Of a stretch of DNA of 64,000 nt, positions 24,779 to 32,729 are shown one piece after another. Made by a program: the position numbers and the translations under genes. Source of the stretch: Maribacter zhoushanensis. GTDB taxonomy: Bacteria; Bacteroidota; Bacteroidia; Flavobacteriales; Flavobacteriaceae. Under the pieces are notes generated by a model that saw nothing but the letters and a program-made list of their open reading frames with translations, was not told where the DNA came from and did not search any database. The stretch spans positions 1-64,000 of the forward strand of contig NZ_JARKMR010000008.1 of assembly GCF_029350975.1 (NCBI RefSeq), given 5' to 3'. The first letter of the stretch is position 1. The number at the start of each line of letters is the position of its first letter.

Positions 24779-26869
24779 CTATTGCGCTAAATTAATTTCA
24801 ACACGTCTGTTTTTCTGTCTTCCGTCTTTATACATATTTGTGGCAATTGGTTTGCTTTCGCCGTATCCCACTGCAGTTAATCTTGCTGGAGAAATACCAC
24901 CGTTAATCAAAAACTGTAATACTGCCTGAGCTCTTTTCTCAGATAACTTTTGGTTAGTAACTTCTGAACCAATACTATCTGTATGGCCTTCAATAGTAAA
25001 ATTGGCATTAGGATATTCATTTAAGATACTTATGATATCTACTAATACAGGTGTAGATGCATCTTTAATAGTAGATTTACCTGTATTGAACAAAATGGTC
25101 TTGGCATATTCGTTCAATGATTTTTGAACCTCCGCAGTAACTACAGGCTCTGGACAACCGTTGTTTGCCACCGTACCCATTTCATTAGGACATTTGTCAT
25201 CTTTATCAATTACTGAATCACCATCAGAATCTGTCCAAGGACATCCATTATTCTCTACCGAACCAGCTTCGTCCGGACAATTATCTTCGTTATCCAAAAT
25301 AGTATCACCATCACTATCTACCCATGGGCATCCGTTATTTTCTACCGGACCAACTTCATCTGGGCATTGATCTTCATTATCTAAAACAGAATCACCATCT
25401 GTATCTCCCCAAGGACAACCGTTATTTTCAATAGGACCCGCCTTTTTAGGACAACCGTCTTCTTTGTTTGGTATACCGTCCCCATCAGAATCTTTAGGTT
25501 GACCATAATATACAGGCACTTTTAATCCTGCATACACATCTGCTCCTTGAATTTCATTTTTAGTGAACGTAGAAATTAATGACCCTGAACCTATATACAA
25601 AGGTCCGGCACGCAATCCTGCACCTACTTGCAGACCGCTATATTGGTAGCTACTTACCGGTAAGTAAAAGCTAAACCATTTACTTTCAAAACGTGGCGTC
25701 AATGAAAATACATTCGCTGTTCTTAGATTATTTTCACCTGCAGAACGCATTGACAGATCGGTATTAAAATTCAAGTAAAAATTGTTCTTAATATTCCAAT
25801 CTGCATTAAAATGTAATGCCGTAGGCAAACCCGCCTTTAAATCCTCTGTAGCTTGGGTAAATGTATATAAGTTCTGTAAATCATCAGAATCTTCAATATT
25901 ATCATAATCATCTTGGGTGATGGTATTGTTAATATTATAAGTATCTACCAAGCTACCCTTATAATTTACCGAACCTACATCTGTAAGGGACAAACCAAAT
26001 TTAAGTTTGTACTTATTTTTATCTTTCATTACGGTTTTCTCGCCGTCAGCACCTGTAACAACATAGTCTTCATAATCTGGTCTCCACTCGTAAACGAAAC
26101 CTAAGTCGAAACCGAATCCGTTTACGTTTGGCACTTCATAATCATAACCATCTGCATCGTAATCATCTGCACGACCATAAATTAGATCTCCTGTAGATTC
26201 TAATGTTCCAATAGTAGAGTTATCTGGCAAGGTGGCACCATCTGCATCATAATCTATGGTTACATTTCTACCTGTTACATAGGCATTACCAAATCCCTTT
26301 AAGTATTTTAATGAAAGTCCACCTTTTAAAAAGTGTTCTTCGTTATTCATTAATTCTTGCGCATAGGTAATACCTACTTCTGCCCAACCGTGACCCGCCG
26401 CAAAAAAGTCGCCCTCGTTCACTAAAAAATCTTGACTTTCATCAATACTATCATCTAGGTCATCAATGCTTTCCCCGTTAAATTCATTGCCGGTCACAAA
26501 ACTTCTTGCCCTAGTAAAAACGGCAATGGAAGATTTCTTACCTATATTGAACATAAACGAAGGACCTAAAATATCTACATTACCCGAAAAATTGTTGTTA
26601 TCTGAAAGAGATAATGTGGCGTCCGTATCATACTCAAAATCGCTAGAAATTAAGTTAGAATAGCCAACACCTACATAATCATTCGCTAAAAATGCACTTA
26701 CACCAACTAAATTTATATCTGTCTTAAAACGGCTATCGGCAATATTCGCCGGATTGGAAATTACACTGTTGACTCCACTATAATTATCTGTCAAATAACC
26801 TACGTAAGACTGTGCTTTAATGGATACCGTAGCAACCAACATTATGGCAACTAAAATTACTTTCTTCAT
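24779..26869 (-). CDS. OmpA-family outer-membrane protein with DUF5723-like barrel and TSP3 repeats
   Basis: A 696-residue protein. After a signal peptide (ending SIKAQ), residues 20-450 form a DUF5723-like beta-barrel region (SYVGYLTDNYSGVNSVISNPANIADSRFK). Four calcium-binding thrombospondin type-3 repeats follow at about 460-585, each of the form DSDGDxxxDxxDxCPxxxGxxxNNGCP. The C-terminal OmpA peptidoglycan-binding domain is ILFNTGKSTI ... IEGHTDSIGSEVTNQKLSEKRAQAV ... VGYGESKP. It anchors the outer membrane to peptidoglycan. The repeats are also visible in the DNA as imperfect tandem units of about 108-111 bases at 25170-25490. Confidence 0.9.
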   Translation of the reverse strand: MKKVILVAIMLVATVSIKAQSYVGYLTDNYSGVNSVISNPANIADSRFKTDINLVGVSAFLANDYVGVGYSNLISSDFEYDTDATLSLSDNNNFSGNVDILGPSFMFNIGKKSSIAVFTRARSFVTGNEFNGESIDDLDDSIDESQDFLVNEGDFFAAGHGWAEVGITYAQELMNNEEHFLKGGLSLKYLKGFGNAYVTGRNVTIDYDADGATLPDNSTIGTLESTGDLIYGRADDYDADGYDYEVPNVNGFGFDLGFVYEWRPDYEDYVVTGADGEKTVMKDKNKYKLKFGLSLTDVGSVNYKGSLVDTYNINNTITQDDYDNIEDSDDLQNLYTFTQATEDLKAGLPTALHFNADWNIKNNFYLNFNTDLSMRSAGENNLRTANVFSLTPRFESKWFSFYLPVSSYQYSGLQVGAGLRAGPLYIGSGSLISTFTKNEIQGADVYAGLKVPVYYGQPKDSDGDGIPNKEDGCPKKAGPIENNGCPWGDTDGDSVLDNEDQCPDEVGPVENNGCPWVDSDGDTILDNEDNCPDEAGSVENNGCPWTDSDGDSVIDKDDKCPNEMGTVANNGCPEPVVTAEVQKSLNEYAKTILFNTGKSTIKDASTPVLVDIISILNEYPNANFTIEGHTDSIGSEVTNQKLSEKRAQAVLQFLINGGISPARLTAVGYGESKPIATNMYKDGRQKNRRVEINLAQ

Positions 26870-26975
26870 ACTTTTGTTTGGTTAAAAATGGTTCTTTAAT
26901 CCCCTTAACGACTCTTATTTAAGGATATTGTTAAAATGTAGCATTTTTCTTACTTTTTAAAATTTGAACATAAAA

Positions 26976-27000
26976 AAACATCCGCATATTACGGATGTTT
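26976..27000 (-). terminator. Terminator of the Phe/Tyr operon
   Basis: The stem AAACATCCG (26976-26984) / CGGATGTTT (26992-27000) has a 7-base loop and is followed on the minus strand by a T-run. It lies 25 bases after the DAHP synthase stop and closes the pheA operon. Confidence 0.88.
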
Positions 27001-27024
27001 TGTTTTTATAAAGTTAAGCCAACT

Positions 27025-28107
27025 TTAAGCGTTTACTATCTTCTCTTGGTGGTTGATAGACTCTTGGTGAATAGCCTTGAACATACGAAGAACAAACTCT
27101 TCACTTAGTCCTTTACTTTCCCCTTCTAGAATCATTGCCCCTAGAATTTGATTCCATCTATTAGATTGAAGTACTGCTACGTTCTTTTGCTTTTTAAGTG
27201 CTCCAATACCATCAGAAACCTTCATTCTTTTTCCTAAAGTCTCTATTAGCTGATTATCGATGATATCAATTTGAGCTCTTAGGTTACTTAATTCTGAATT
27301 GTATTCCGCTTCTGGATCACTTTCTTTTCTGATTCTAAGATCTCTCATGATCTGAACCAATTTCTCTGGTGTAACCTGTTGTGCAGCATCACTCCATGCG
27401 TTATCTGGATCGTGGTGTGTTTCAATCATCAACCCGTCAAAGTTCAAATCTAAAGCTGTTTGCGATACATCAAAAATCATATCTCTCTTACCTGTAATAT
27501 GCGAAGGATCGTTTATTAACGGAAGATCAGGGAACTTGTTCTGAAATTCAATAGCAACTTGCCATTCAGGTATATTTCTATATTTTGTTTTCTCGTAAGT
27601 AGAAAAACCCCTGTGTATTGCTCCTAATTTTTTAATACCTGCAGTATGCAATCTTTCAATACCACCTAACCATAGCGCTAAATCTGGATTTACCGGATTT
27701 TTAACTAATACAATCTTGTCTGTACCTTGTAAAGCATCTGCCAATTCTTGCATGATAAACGGACTAACGGTTGATCTTGCTCCGATCCACAATAAATCGA
27801 TATCATGCTCTAACGCCAACTCTACGTGTGCACGGTTTGCAACTTCCGTAGCTGTCTTTAAACCTGTTTCTTCCTTAACTTTTTGCAACCATTTTAGCCC
27901 TAAAGCACCAACACCTTCAAAATTTCCTGGGCGAGTACGAGGTTTCCAAATACCAGCTCTGTAATAGTTTACATCGGTATCTTTTAGAGAGTGTGCTATA
28001 CCTAACACTTGTTCCTCTGTTTCCGCACTACATGGCCCTGCTATTACTAGTGGATGGTCAAGGTTTAAATCATCCAACCATGTTCTCATTTGTTTTGAAT
28101 TTTCCAT
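27025..28107 (-). CDS. Bifunctional DAHP synthase / chorismate mutase
   Basis: Condenses PEP and erythrose-4-phosphate (first shikimate step) and converts chorismate to prephenate. Residues 1-265 are a type I-beta DAHP synthase (HPLVIAGPCSAETEEQ, GIWKPRTRPGNFEGVG, LLWIGARSTVSPF, VKNPVNPD, GAIHRGFSTY, LPLINDPSHITGKRD). Residues about 270-360 are an AroQ-type chorismate mutase (LSNLRAQIDIIDNQLIETLGKRMKVSDGIGALKK). The fused mutase often serves as the allosteric sensor of the synthase. It is the last gene of the operon, 6 bases after tyrA. Confidence 0.95.
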   Translation of the reverse strand: MENSKQMRTWLDDLNLDHPLVIAGPCSAETEEQVLGIAHSLKDTDVNYYRAGIWKPRTRPGNFEGVGALGLKWLQKVKEETGLKTATEVANRAHVELALEHDIDLLWIGARSTVSPFIMQELADALQGTDKIVLVKNPVNPDLALWLGGIERLHTAGIKKLGAIHRGFSTYEKTKYRNIPEWQVAIEFQNKFPDLPLINDPSHITGKRDMIFDVSQTALDLNFDGLMIETHHDPDNAWSDAAQQVTPEKLVQIMRDLRIRKESDPEAEYNSELSNLRAQIDIIDNQLIETLGKRMKVSDGIGALKKQKNVAVLQSNRWNQILGAMILEGESKGLSEEFVLRMFKAIHQESINHQEKIVNA

Positions 28108-28113
28108 TTTTAC

Positions 28114-28980
28114 TTATTCTATTTCTTGTTTAACGGTATTTCTTTTTAATATTCCTTTAATCTTATTCGTATTATTCATTTCATTATAAATGCCTTCATA
28201 ATCATCTTTCAACAACAATTCTTTAAACGCCGTAAGATTTTGAATGTACTCTTCTAATGTCTCTACTACATTCTCTTTGTTCTGTTTAAAAATTGGTGTC
28301 CACATGGCTGGCGAACTCTTTGCCAAACGCACCGTACTTTCAAATCCACTACCAGCCATATCAAAAATATCGCGCTCGTTCTTTTCTTTTTCTATTACTG
28401 TTTTACCCAACATAAATGAACTTATGTGAGATAAATGAGATACGTATGCTATGTGCTTATCATGTGCTACAGGGTTCATATAGCGTATTCTCATACCTAT
28501 TGCTTGAAAAACCTTTAAAGCTCTTTCCTGAAGCTTAAATGCTGTTAATTCAACCTCGCAAATAATATTTGTTTTATCCTTGAACAGATTATTAATAGCT
28601 GCAGACGGACCTGAAAACTCTGTTCCTGCAATAGGGTGGCAAGCCAAAAAATTTCTTCTCTTTGGATGATGCTCCAACACCTTACAGATCATAGATTTCG
28701 TTGATCCAACATCAAAAACCACACAATCTTCATGAACGGCATCTAAGATCACCGGCAACTCCTTTACCATTACATCTACAGGTATACTAACAATTACCAT
28801 ATCAGCAGATGGCAAATCCTTGTAACTTGCTTTTTTATCTATGACACCCAAACTGATAGCTTCTGTTAAGTGACCGTCATTGGTATCTATACCATAAATA
28901 GTAACGTTTTCTTGAGTAGACTTTATGTCTTTTACCAGAGAACCTCCTATTAAACCAATACCAATTACAAATACATTCAT
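28114..28980 (-). CDS. tyrA: Prephenate dehydrogenase
   Basis: Oxidatively decarboxylates prephenate to 4-hydroxyphenylpyruvate for tyrosine. The N-terminal Rossmann motif is VIGIGLIGGSLVKDI, and family motifs include FDVGSTKSMIC, ACHPIAGTEFSGP, HDKHIAYVSHLSHISSFML and AGSGFESTVRLAKSSPAMW. 288 residues with no fused mutase or ACT domain. The mutase is on the next gene of the same operon. Confidence 0.94.
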   Translation of the reverse strand: MNVFVIGIGLIGGSLVKDIKSTQENVTIYGIDTNDGHLTEAISLGVIDKKASYKDLPSADMVIVSIPVDVMVKELPVILDAVHEDCVVFDVGSTKSMICKVLEHHPKRRNFLACHPIAGTEFSGPSAAINNLFKDKTNIICEVELTAFKLQERALKVFQAIGMRIRYMNPVAHDKHIAYVSHLSHISSFMLGKTVIEKEKNERDIFDMAGSGFESTVRLAKSSPAMWTPIFKQNKENVVETLEEYIQNLTAFKELLLKDDYEGIYNEMNNTNKIKGILKRNTVKQEIE

Positions 28981-29030
28981 TTTAAAGCTACGCTTACGTT
29001 ATTACTCTATTTTATTTCAAATAATCCAGA

Positions 29031-30179
29031 TTACTCAAATCTGCTTATTGCTTCCTCTATTTTATCTTTTGGTATACAAAGTGAAAAACGAATATAACCT
29101 TCGCCATTACTTCCAAATATGGTTCCTGGGGTAATGAACAGATCTTTTGTATACAATATATTATCTATAAACTCTTCTGACGACACACTATCTTCAGGTA
29201 GTTTTGCCCAAACGAACAACCCTACGGCATTTCGGTCATATGTACAACCTAGCTTATCTACCAATTTAAAAATCAACTCTCTACGTGAATTATATACAGC
29301 GTTTAAATCAGCAAACCAGTCTTCACTACTTTCCAATGCTGCTATAGCTCCTTTTTGTATTCCGTAGAACATACCAGAATCCATATTACTTTTCACCTTC
29401 AAAATTGCATTAATATGCTCTTCGCTACCCAATACAAAACCTACACGCCAACCGGCCATATTAAAGGTCTTGCTCAATGAATTTAATTCTAAACAAACCT
29501 CCTTTGCATTAGGAATACTTAATATACTTGCCGGCTTATCATTTAAGATAAAGCTATACGGATTATCGTTTACCAATAGAATACCATGCTTTTTGGCAAA
29601 GGCTACTATTTTTACAAACTGCTCTTTTGTTGCCGTAGCACCTGTTGGCATATGTGGGTAACTTAACCACATAATTTTCACCTTTGATAAATCTTGCTTA
29701 CCCAAAGCCTCTAAATCTGGAAACCACCCAGTATCTGCGGTTAGGTCATAATACTTAGGTAACGCACCTACCAATTTCGTTACTGACGTATAAGTAGGAT
29801 AACCAGGATTAGGTATTAATACCTCATCACCTTCATTTAAAAAAGCAAGACTGATATGCATAATACCTTCTTTTGACCCCATTAAAGGCAAAATCTCGGT
29901 ATCTGGGTCAGCAACTACATCAAATCTATTCTTATAAAAATTAGCAATGGCACCTCTTAATTGAGGTAAACCTTGATAACTTTGATATTGATGCGCTCCA
30001 TTATCCAATACAGCTTCCTGTATTGCATTCAATACTTGCTGGGAAGGAGCCAAATCTGGACTACCAATACCCATATTAATGATAGCCTTACCCTGAGCCA
30101 TTAAACCACGTACCTCTCTCAATTTTTTTGAGAAGTAGTATTCTTGTACGGTTTCTAACCTTTTAGCGGTTTGTATCAT
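29031..30179 (-). CDS. PLP-dependent class I/II aminotransferase (aromatic pathway)
   Basis: A 382-residue fold-type I aminotransferase. The PLP-binding Lys is in ELNSLSKTFNMAGWRVGF. Other conserved segments are INMGIGSPDLAPSQ at the N-terminus, NPGYPTYTSV, SYPHMPTGATA and the C-terminal YIRFSLC. From its position between pheA and tyrA it most likely transaminates phenylpyruvate and 4-hydroxyphenylpyruvate (or prephenate), which is an inference from context. It overlaps pheA by 4 bases. Confidence 0.9.
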   Translation of the reverse strand: MIQTAKRLETVQEYYFSKKLREVRGLMAQGKAIINMGIGSPDLAPSQQVLNAIQEAVLDNGAHQYQSYQGLPQLRGAIANFYKNRFDVVADPDTEILPLMGSKEGIMHISLAFLNEGDEVLIPNPGYPTYTSVTKLVGALPKYYDLTADTGWFPDLEALGKQDLSKVKIMWLSYPHMPTGATATKEQFVKIVAFAKKHGILLVNDNPYSFILNDKPASILSIPNAKEVCLELNSLSKTFNMAGWRVGFVLGSEEHINAILKVKSNMDSGMFYGIQKGAIAALESSEDWFADLNAVYNSRRELIFKLVDKLGCTYDRNAVGLFVWAKLPEDSVSSEEFIDNILYTKDLFITPGTIFGSNGEGYIRFSLCIPKDKIEEAISRFE

Positions 30180-31003
30180 TGTCTTACATTTTTATATTCA
30201 CCCAAAATCTTAAAGTCTTCTGCCATGATGTTCAATAGACTTTTTGCCTTTGAGAAATCAGCATAATCAGTAAATGTTACATCCACAAAAAATGCATATT
30301 TCCATGGTGTTTCTATTACTGGTAACGACTGTATTTTTGTCAAGTTCAATCGGCAATCGCTCATAACATTAAGCACAGCAGCCAAACTTCCCCTTTTATG
30401 GTCGGTAATGAACCTTAATGAAGCCTTGGTAATCTCTACCTCTGGCAATGCATCATTTTTTGTTTTTACAATGATAAAACGAGTGGCATTATTTTTAATA
30501 GTCTGTATGTCGCTCGCTACGATGTCCAACCCATATAATTCTGCCGCAACGTTTGGTGCTATGGCAGCTACATGCTTTAATTCCTGTTCTTGAATTCTCT
30601 TTGCAGTCTCGGCCGTATCTACATCTTCTACCAATTTTATATCTGGATATTGCCTAAAATATTCTTTACACTGCAGTAATGCCATTGGGTGAGAACTAAC
30701 TTCTTTAATATCTTCTATTTTTTGCCCTTTCAGCATCATTAAATTATGATGGATGTTTAAATAATACTCCCCGATAATATGTAGGTCATTATGATTTACC
30801 AATGCGTAATTCGGTATTATTGAACCCGCAATAGAATTCTCGATTGCCATTACACCTTGGTCAGCTTCTTTAGATAATAATTTATCTACCAAAGCATCAA
30901 AAGAAAGACACTCTATCAACTCTATATCATCACCAAAACAATCTTTTGCTACTTGATGGTGGTTGCTTCCTTTAATTCCCTGAATGGCTATTTTTAAACT
31001 CAT
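30176..31003 (-). CDS. pheA: Prephenate dehydratase
   Basis: Converts prephenate to phenylpyruvate. The catalytic domain (1-180) shows IAQGIKGSNHHQ-type N-terminus, MAIENSIAGSIIPNY, VSSHPMALLQCKEY and the TRF motif (NATRFIIVKTKND). The C-terminal ACT domain (about 195-270) has GSLAAVLNVMSDCRLNLTKIQSLPVIETPWKY. The Phe-binding ESRP motif of other PDTs reads QSLP here, so Phe feedback inhibition may be altered. It is the first gene of the Phe/Tyr operon, and its 5' leader carries the attenuator listed separately. Confidence 0.94.
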   Translation of the reverse strand: MSLKIAIQGIKGSNHHQVAKDCFGDDIELIECLSFDALVDKLLSKEADQGVMAIENSIAGSIIPNYALVNHNDLHIIGEYYLNIHHNLMMLKGQKIEDIKEVSSHPMALLQCKEYFRQYPDIKLVEDVDTAETAKRIQEQELKHVAAIAPNVAAELYGLDIVASDIQTIKNNATRFIIVKTKNDALPEVEITKASLRFITDHKRGSLAAVLNVMSDCRLNLTKIQSLPVIETPWKYAFFVDVTFTDYADFSKAKSLLNIMAEDFKILGEYKNVRQ

Positions 31004-31105
31004 AATTCTAATTTCTACTAACCTGCAAACCTTTTCAACTTTATCAAAACCCCAACTTTAAAATTTACTGTTGGTGCTTATATGATTTGACTTTTGAACA
31101 AAAAA

Positions 31106-31129
31106 AAGTTCCGATACATATCGGAACTT
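31106..31129 (-). terminator. Attenuator terminator of the pheA leader
   Basis: A perfect 11-bp inverted repeat AAGTTCCGATA / TATCGGAACTT with a 2-base centre. On the minus strand it runs straight into eight U residues (31100-31107 on the plus strand is all A). It lies 27 bases after the leader peptide stop and upstream of pheA, so it terminates within the leader and not after a gene. Confidence 0.9.
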
Positions 31130-31155
31130 AGATTCTATTTTATATTTAAAATATA

Positions 31156-31227
31156 CTACAACAGTCCCGTACCTCTCTTAAAAAAGAAGTAAAAATAAAA
31201 ACCGTTCCAGAAATATTGTTTTGTCAT
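31156..31227 (-). CDS. Phe/Tyr-rich leader peptide (pheL-like)
   Basis: An ORF of 23 codons plus TAG. It begins MTKQ, its residues 5-16 read YFWNGFYFYFFF and it ends KRGTGLL. It thus has six Phe, three Tyr and one Trp among 12 consecutive residues. The ORF lies about 150 bases upstream of pheA, with a U-tract terminator between. The aromatic run stops 10 bases before the antiterminator segment, a spacing suitable for ribosome-stalling control. Such a run by chance, upstream of exactly this operon, is very unlikely. Function is by analogy with E. coli pheL; the sequence itself is unrelated. Confidence 0.82.
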   Translation of the reverse strand: MTKQYFWNGFYFYFFFKRGTGLL

Positions 31228-31266
31228 TGTGCTTGTAAACTTTAGCTAATGTAGTAATTATATTTA

Positions 31267-31287
31267 AAAACGGTCGTTTTCCGTTTT
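31267..31287. terminator. Hairpin between lipoprotein terminator and pheA leader
   Basis: AAAACGG (31267-31273) pairs with CCGTTTT (31281-31287) and a T-rich run follows on the plus strand. No plus-strand gene ends here, so it may be incidental or part of the pheA promoter region. Confidence 0.4.
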
Positions 31288-31374
31288 ATTTTTTTAAAAA
31301 ATTCAATATCTATCTCAAAAAGTGAAGTTTTTGTGTTAAAAATTAAATTAAACATGAATTACTCATTAAAATAA

Positions 31375-31400
31375 AAAAGACCTCTAATTAGAGGTCTTTT
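31375..31400 (-). terminator. Terminator of the lipoprotein gene
   Basis: A perfect 26-base palindrome AAAAGACCTCTAA/TTAGAGGTCTTTT lies 23 bases after the lipoprotein stop, with T-runs on both strands. It insulates the pheA leader from upstream transcription. Confidence 0.92.
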
Positions 31401-31422
31401 AAATATAATCAAGAGTTACGTT

Positions 31423-32532
31423 TTATTTTTTATTGAAAAAATATTCGTAAAGTTCTGTTTCACCATTAAAAGTATCTGATTCTGAAATAATTAATTCATT
31501 GGCTGAAAGTCTTATTTCTCCTTCTAACAATAAGTAACCTTCCGGCTCTACATCCGTATAAGTTTCACCGTCTTCCGTTTCTGTATATTCAAATTCAACC
31601 AAGGTCAAAACATTCTCCTCTTCGTTAAAAGCCCAGTTACCTGATGATGTATAAGACTCTCCACCATCTTCTTCATATATAACCTCACAAGCTTCATTAG
31701 ATGCTGTGTAATCCAAGTTTTTATAATCAGATTCTTGGCTAAAGAAATAAGTCCCGTTTTCATTAAATGTAATTAGTAAATTATCAAGGGTATAGCAATC
31801 ATCCAATTCCACATCTAATTGAGTTCCATTATCGCAAAATAACGTAGAATCATAACTATCACATGATTCTTCACCAACGGCAATTGTTTCTCCATTATCT
31901 ATTTGTTTTGTAAAATCCCAGTCGCCCACAAGATTAACATTACCTCCCCATGATTCAACTGTTACACAAACTTCTACTGGCTGACTAATGTTACCTTGGC
32001 TGTCATATACACAAATTGCATAACAAAATGTTCCGGCAGGAACAGTATTAGAAAAATTGACATCAATTACAGTATCCTCATCTTTTTGAGTCGATGCACC
32101 TTTTTTTGTGAAAATATCTTTTCTTTCTTTTGATAAAAATTTACCTCCATAATAATTATCTGTAGCACTTGATGGCACATCAATATAACTATCAGCCATA
32201 CCATTTTCATCAAACAATTGGATATAGGCTCCGGCAAAATCTGTAGGCGCATCAAATATGATTTCAAAACCATAATCTTGAAATGCGGTTTGTTTAGAAT
32301 AATCTAAATTGAAGTCTATACCTCCCGTTGGCGTTACGCCACCATCATTCATTGTAGCACCATCAATTGCAATACCTGAGGAAGTAGCATTAATATCTAA
32401 TAAATCTTCTTCTACTACATTAACTCCGTCTGGATCAATTTCATCGGATAGACTCTCATTAGCATCATCACTAGAACAAGAAAAGATGATCATACTTAAA
32501 AAGAACAGAATAAATAAATTGGTTTTTTTCAT
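31423..32532 (-). CDS. Lipoprotein with C-terminal lipocalin-like domain
   Basis: A 369-residue protein with an SPII signal (LFFLSMIIFSC, lipidated Cys19). The mature N-terminus is very acidic. Residues about 70-200 form a beta-rich domain, and from about residue 205 (GDWDFTKQIDNGETI...LLITFNENGTYFFSQES ... YTSSGNWAFNEEENVLTLVEF) the pattern is that of lipocalin-like domains common in Bacteroidetes lipoproteins. No specific ligand can be inferred. It is a monocistronic unit with its own terminator. Confidence 0.75.
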   Translation of the reverse strand: MKKTNLFILFFLSMIIFSCSSDDANESLSDEIDPDGVNVVEEDLLDINATSSGIAIDGATMNDGGVTPTGGIDFNLDYSKQTAFQDYGFEIIFDAPTDFAGAYIQLFDENGMADSYIDVPSSATDNYYGGKFLSKERKDIFTKKGASTQKDEDTVIDVNFSNTVPAGTFCYAICVYDSQGNISQPVEVCVTVESWGGNVNLVGDWDFTKQIDNGETIAVGEESCDSYDSTLFCDNGTQLDVELDDCYTLDNLLITFNENGTYFFSQESDYKNLDYTASNEACEVIYEEDGGESYTSSGNWAFNEEENVLTLVEFEYTETEDGETYTDVEPEGYLLLEGEIRLSANELIISESDTFNGETELYEYFFNKK

Positions 32533-32729
32533 AATTAAAAATTGGTTAACATTTAATATTTACTAAACTAATATTAAGTACTAACTGTAAACTTGATTGA
32601 AAATTGTAAAAAACAAAGCAATATGTACCAAAGACGACTTTATAAAATTGAAATTAAATCTGATGAATACTTTAACAACATAAGCCTTAATTTAGGTCTA
32701 ACCTAGTTCAATGTTCTCATAACAGCACC

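Larger units (their letters stand above)
31004..31422 (-). promoter_or_regulatory. Leader region of the Phe/Tyr operon (attenuator architecture)
   Basis: In transcription order the minus strand holds a hairpin at 31267-31287, the leader peptide ORF at 31156-31227, a terminator hairpin at 31106-31129 with a U-tract, then about 100 bases to the pheA start. The segment CGGGACT next to the peptide stop (plus-strand positions 31163-31169) can pair with AGTTCCG in the 5' arm of the terminator (31122-31128), 7 bp with one G-U. This gives the mutually exclusive antiterminator/terminator pair of a classical attenuator. Stalling at Phe/Tyr codons would free the antiterminator. Promoter position is not resolved. 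Confidence 0.75.

Noticed and set aside
25161-25490. Imperfect tandem repeat of about 108-111 bases
   Set aside because: Fully explained by the TSP3 repeats encoded by the OmpA-family gene. Not an independent DNA element.
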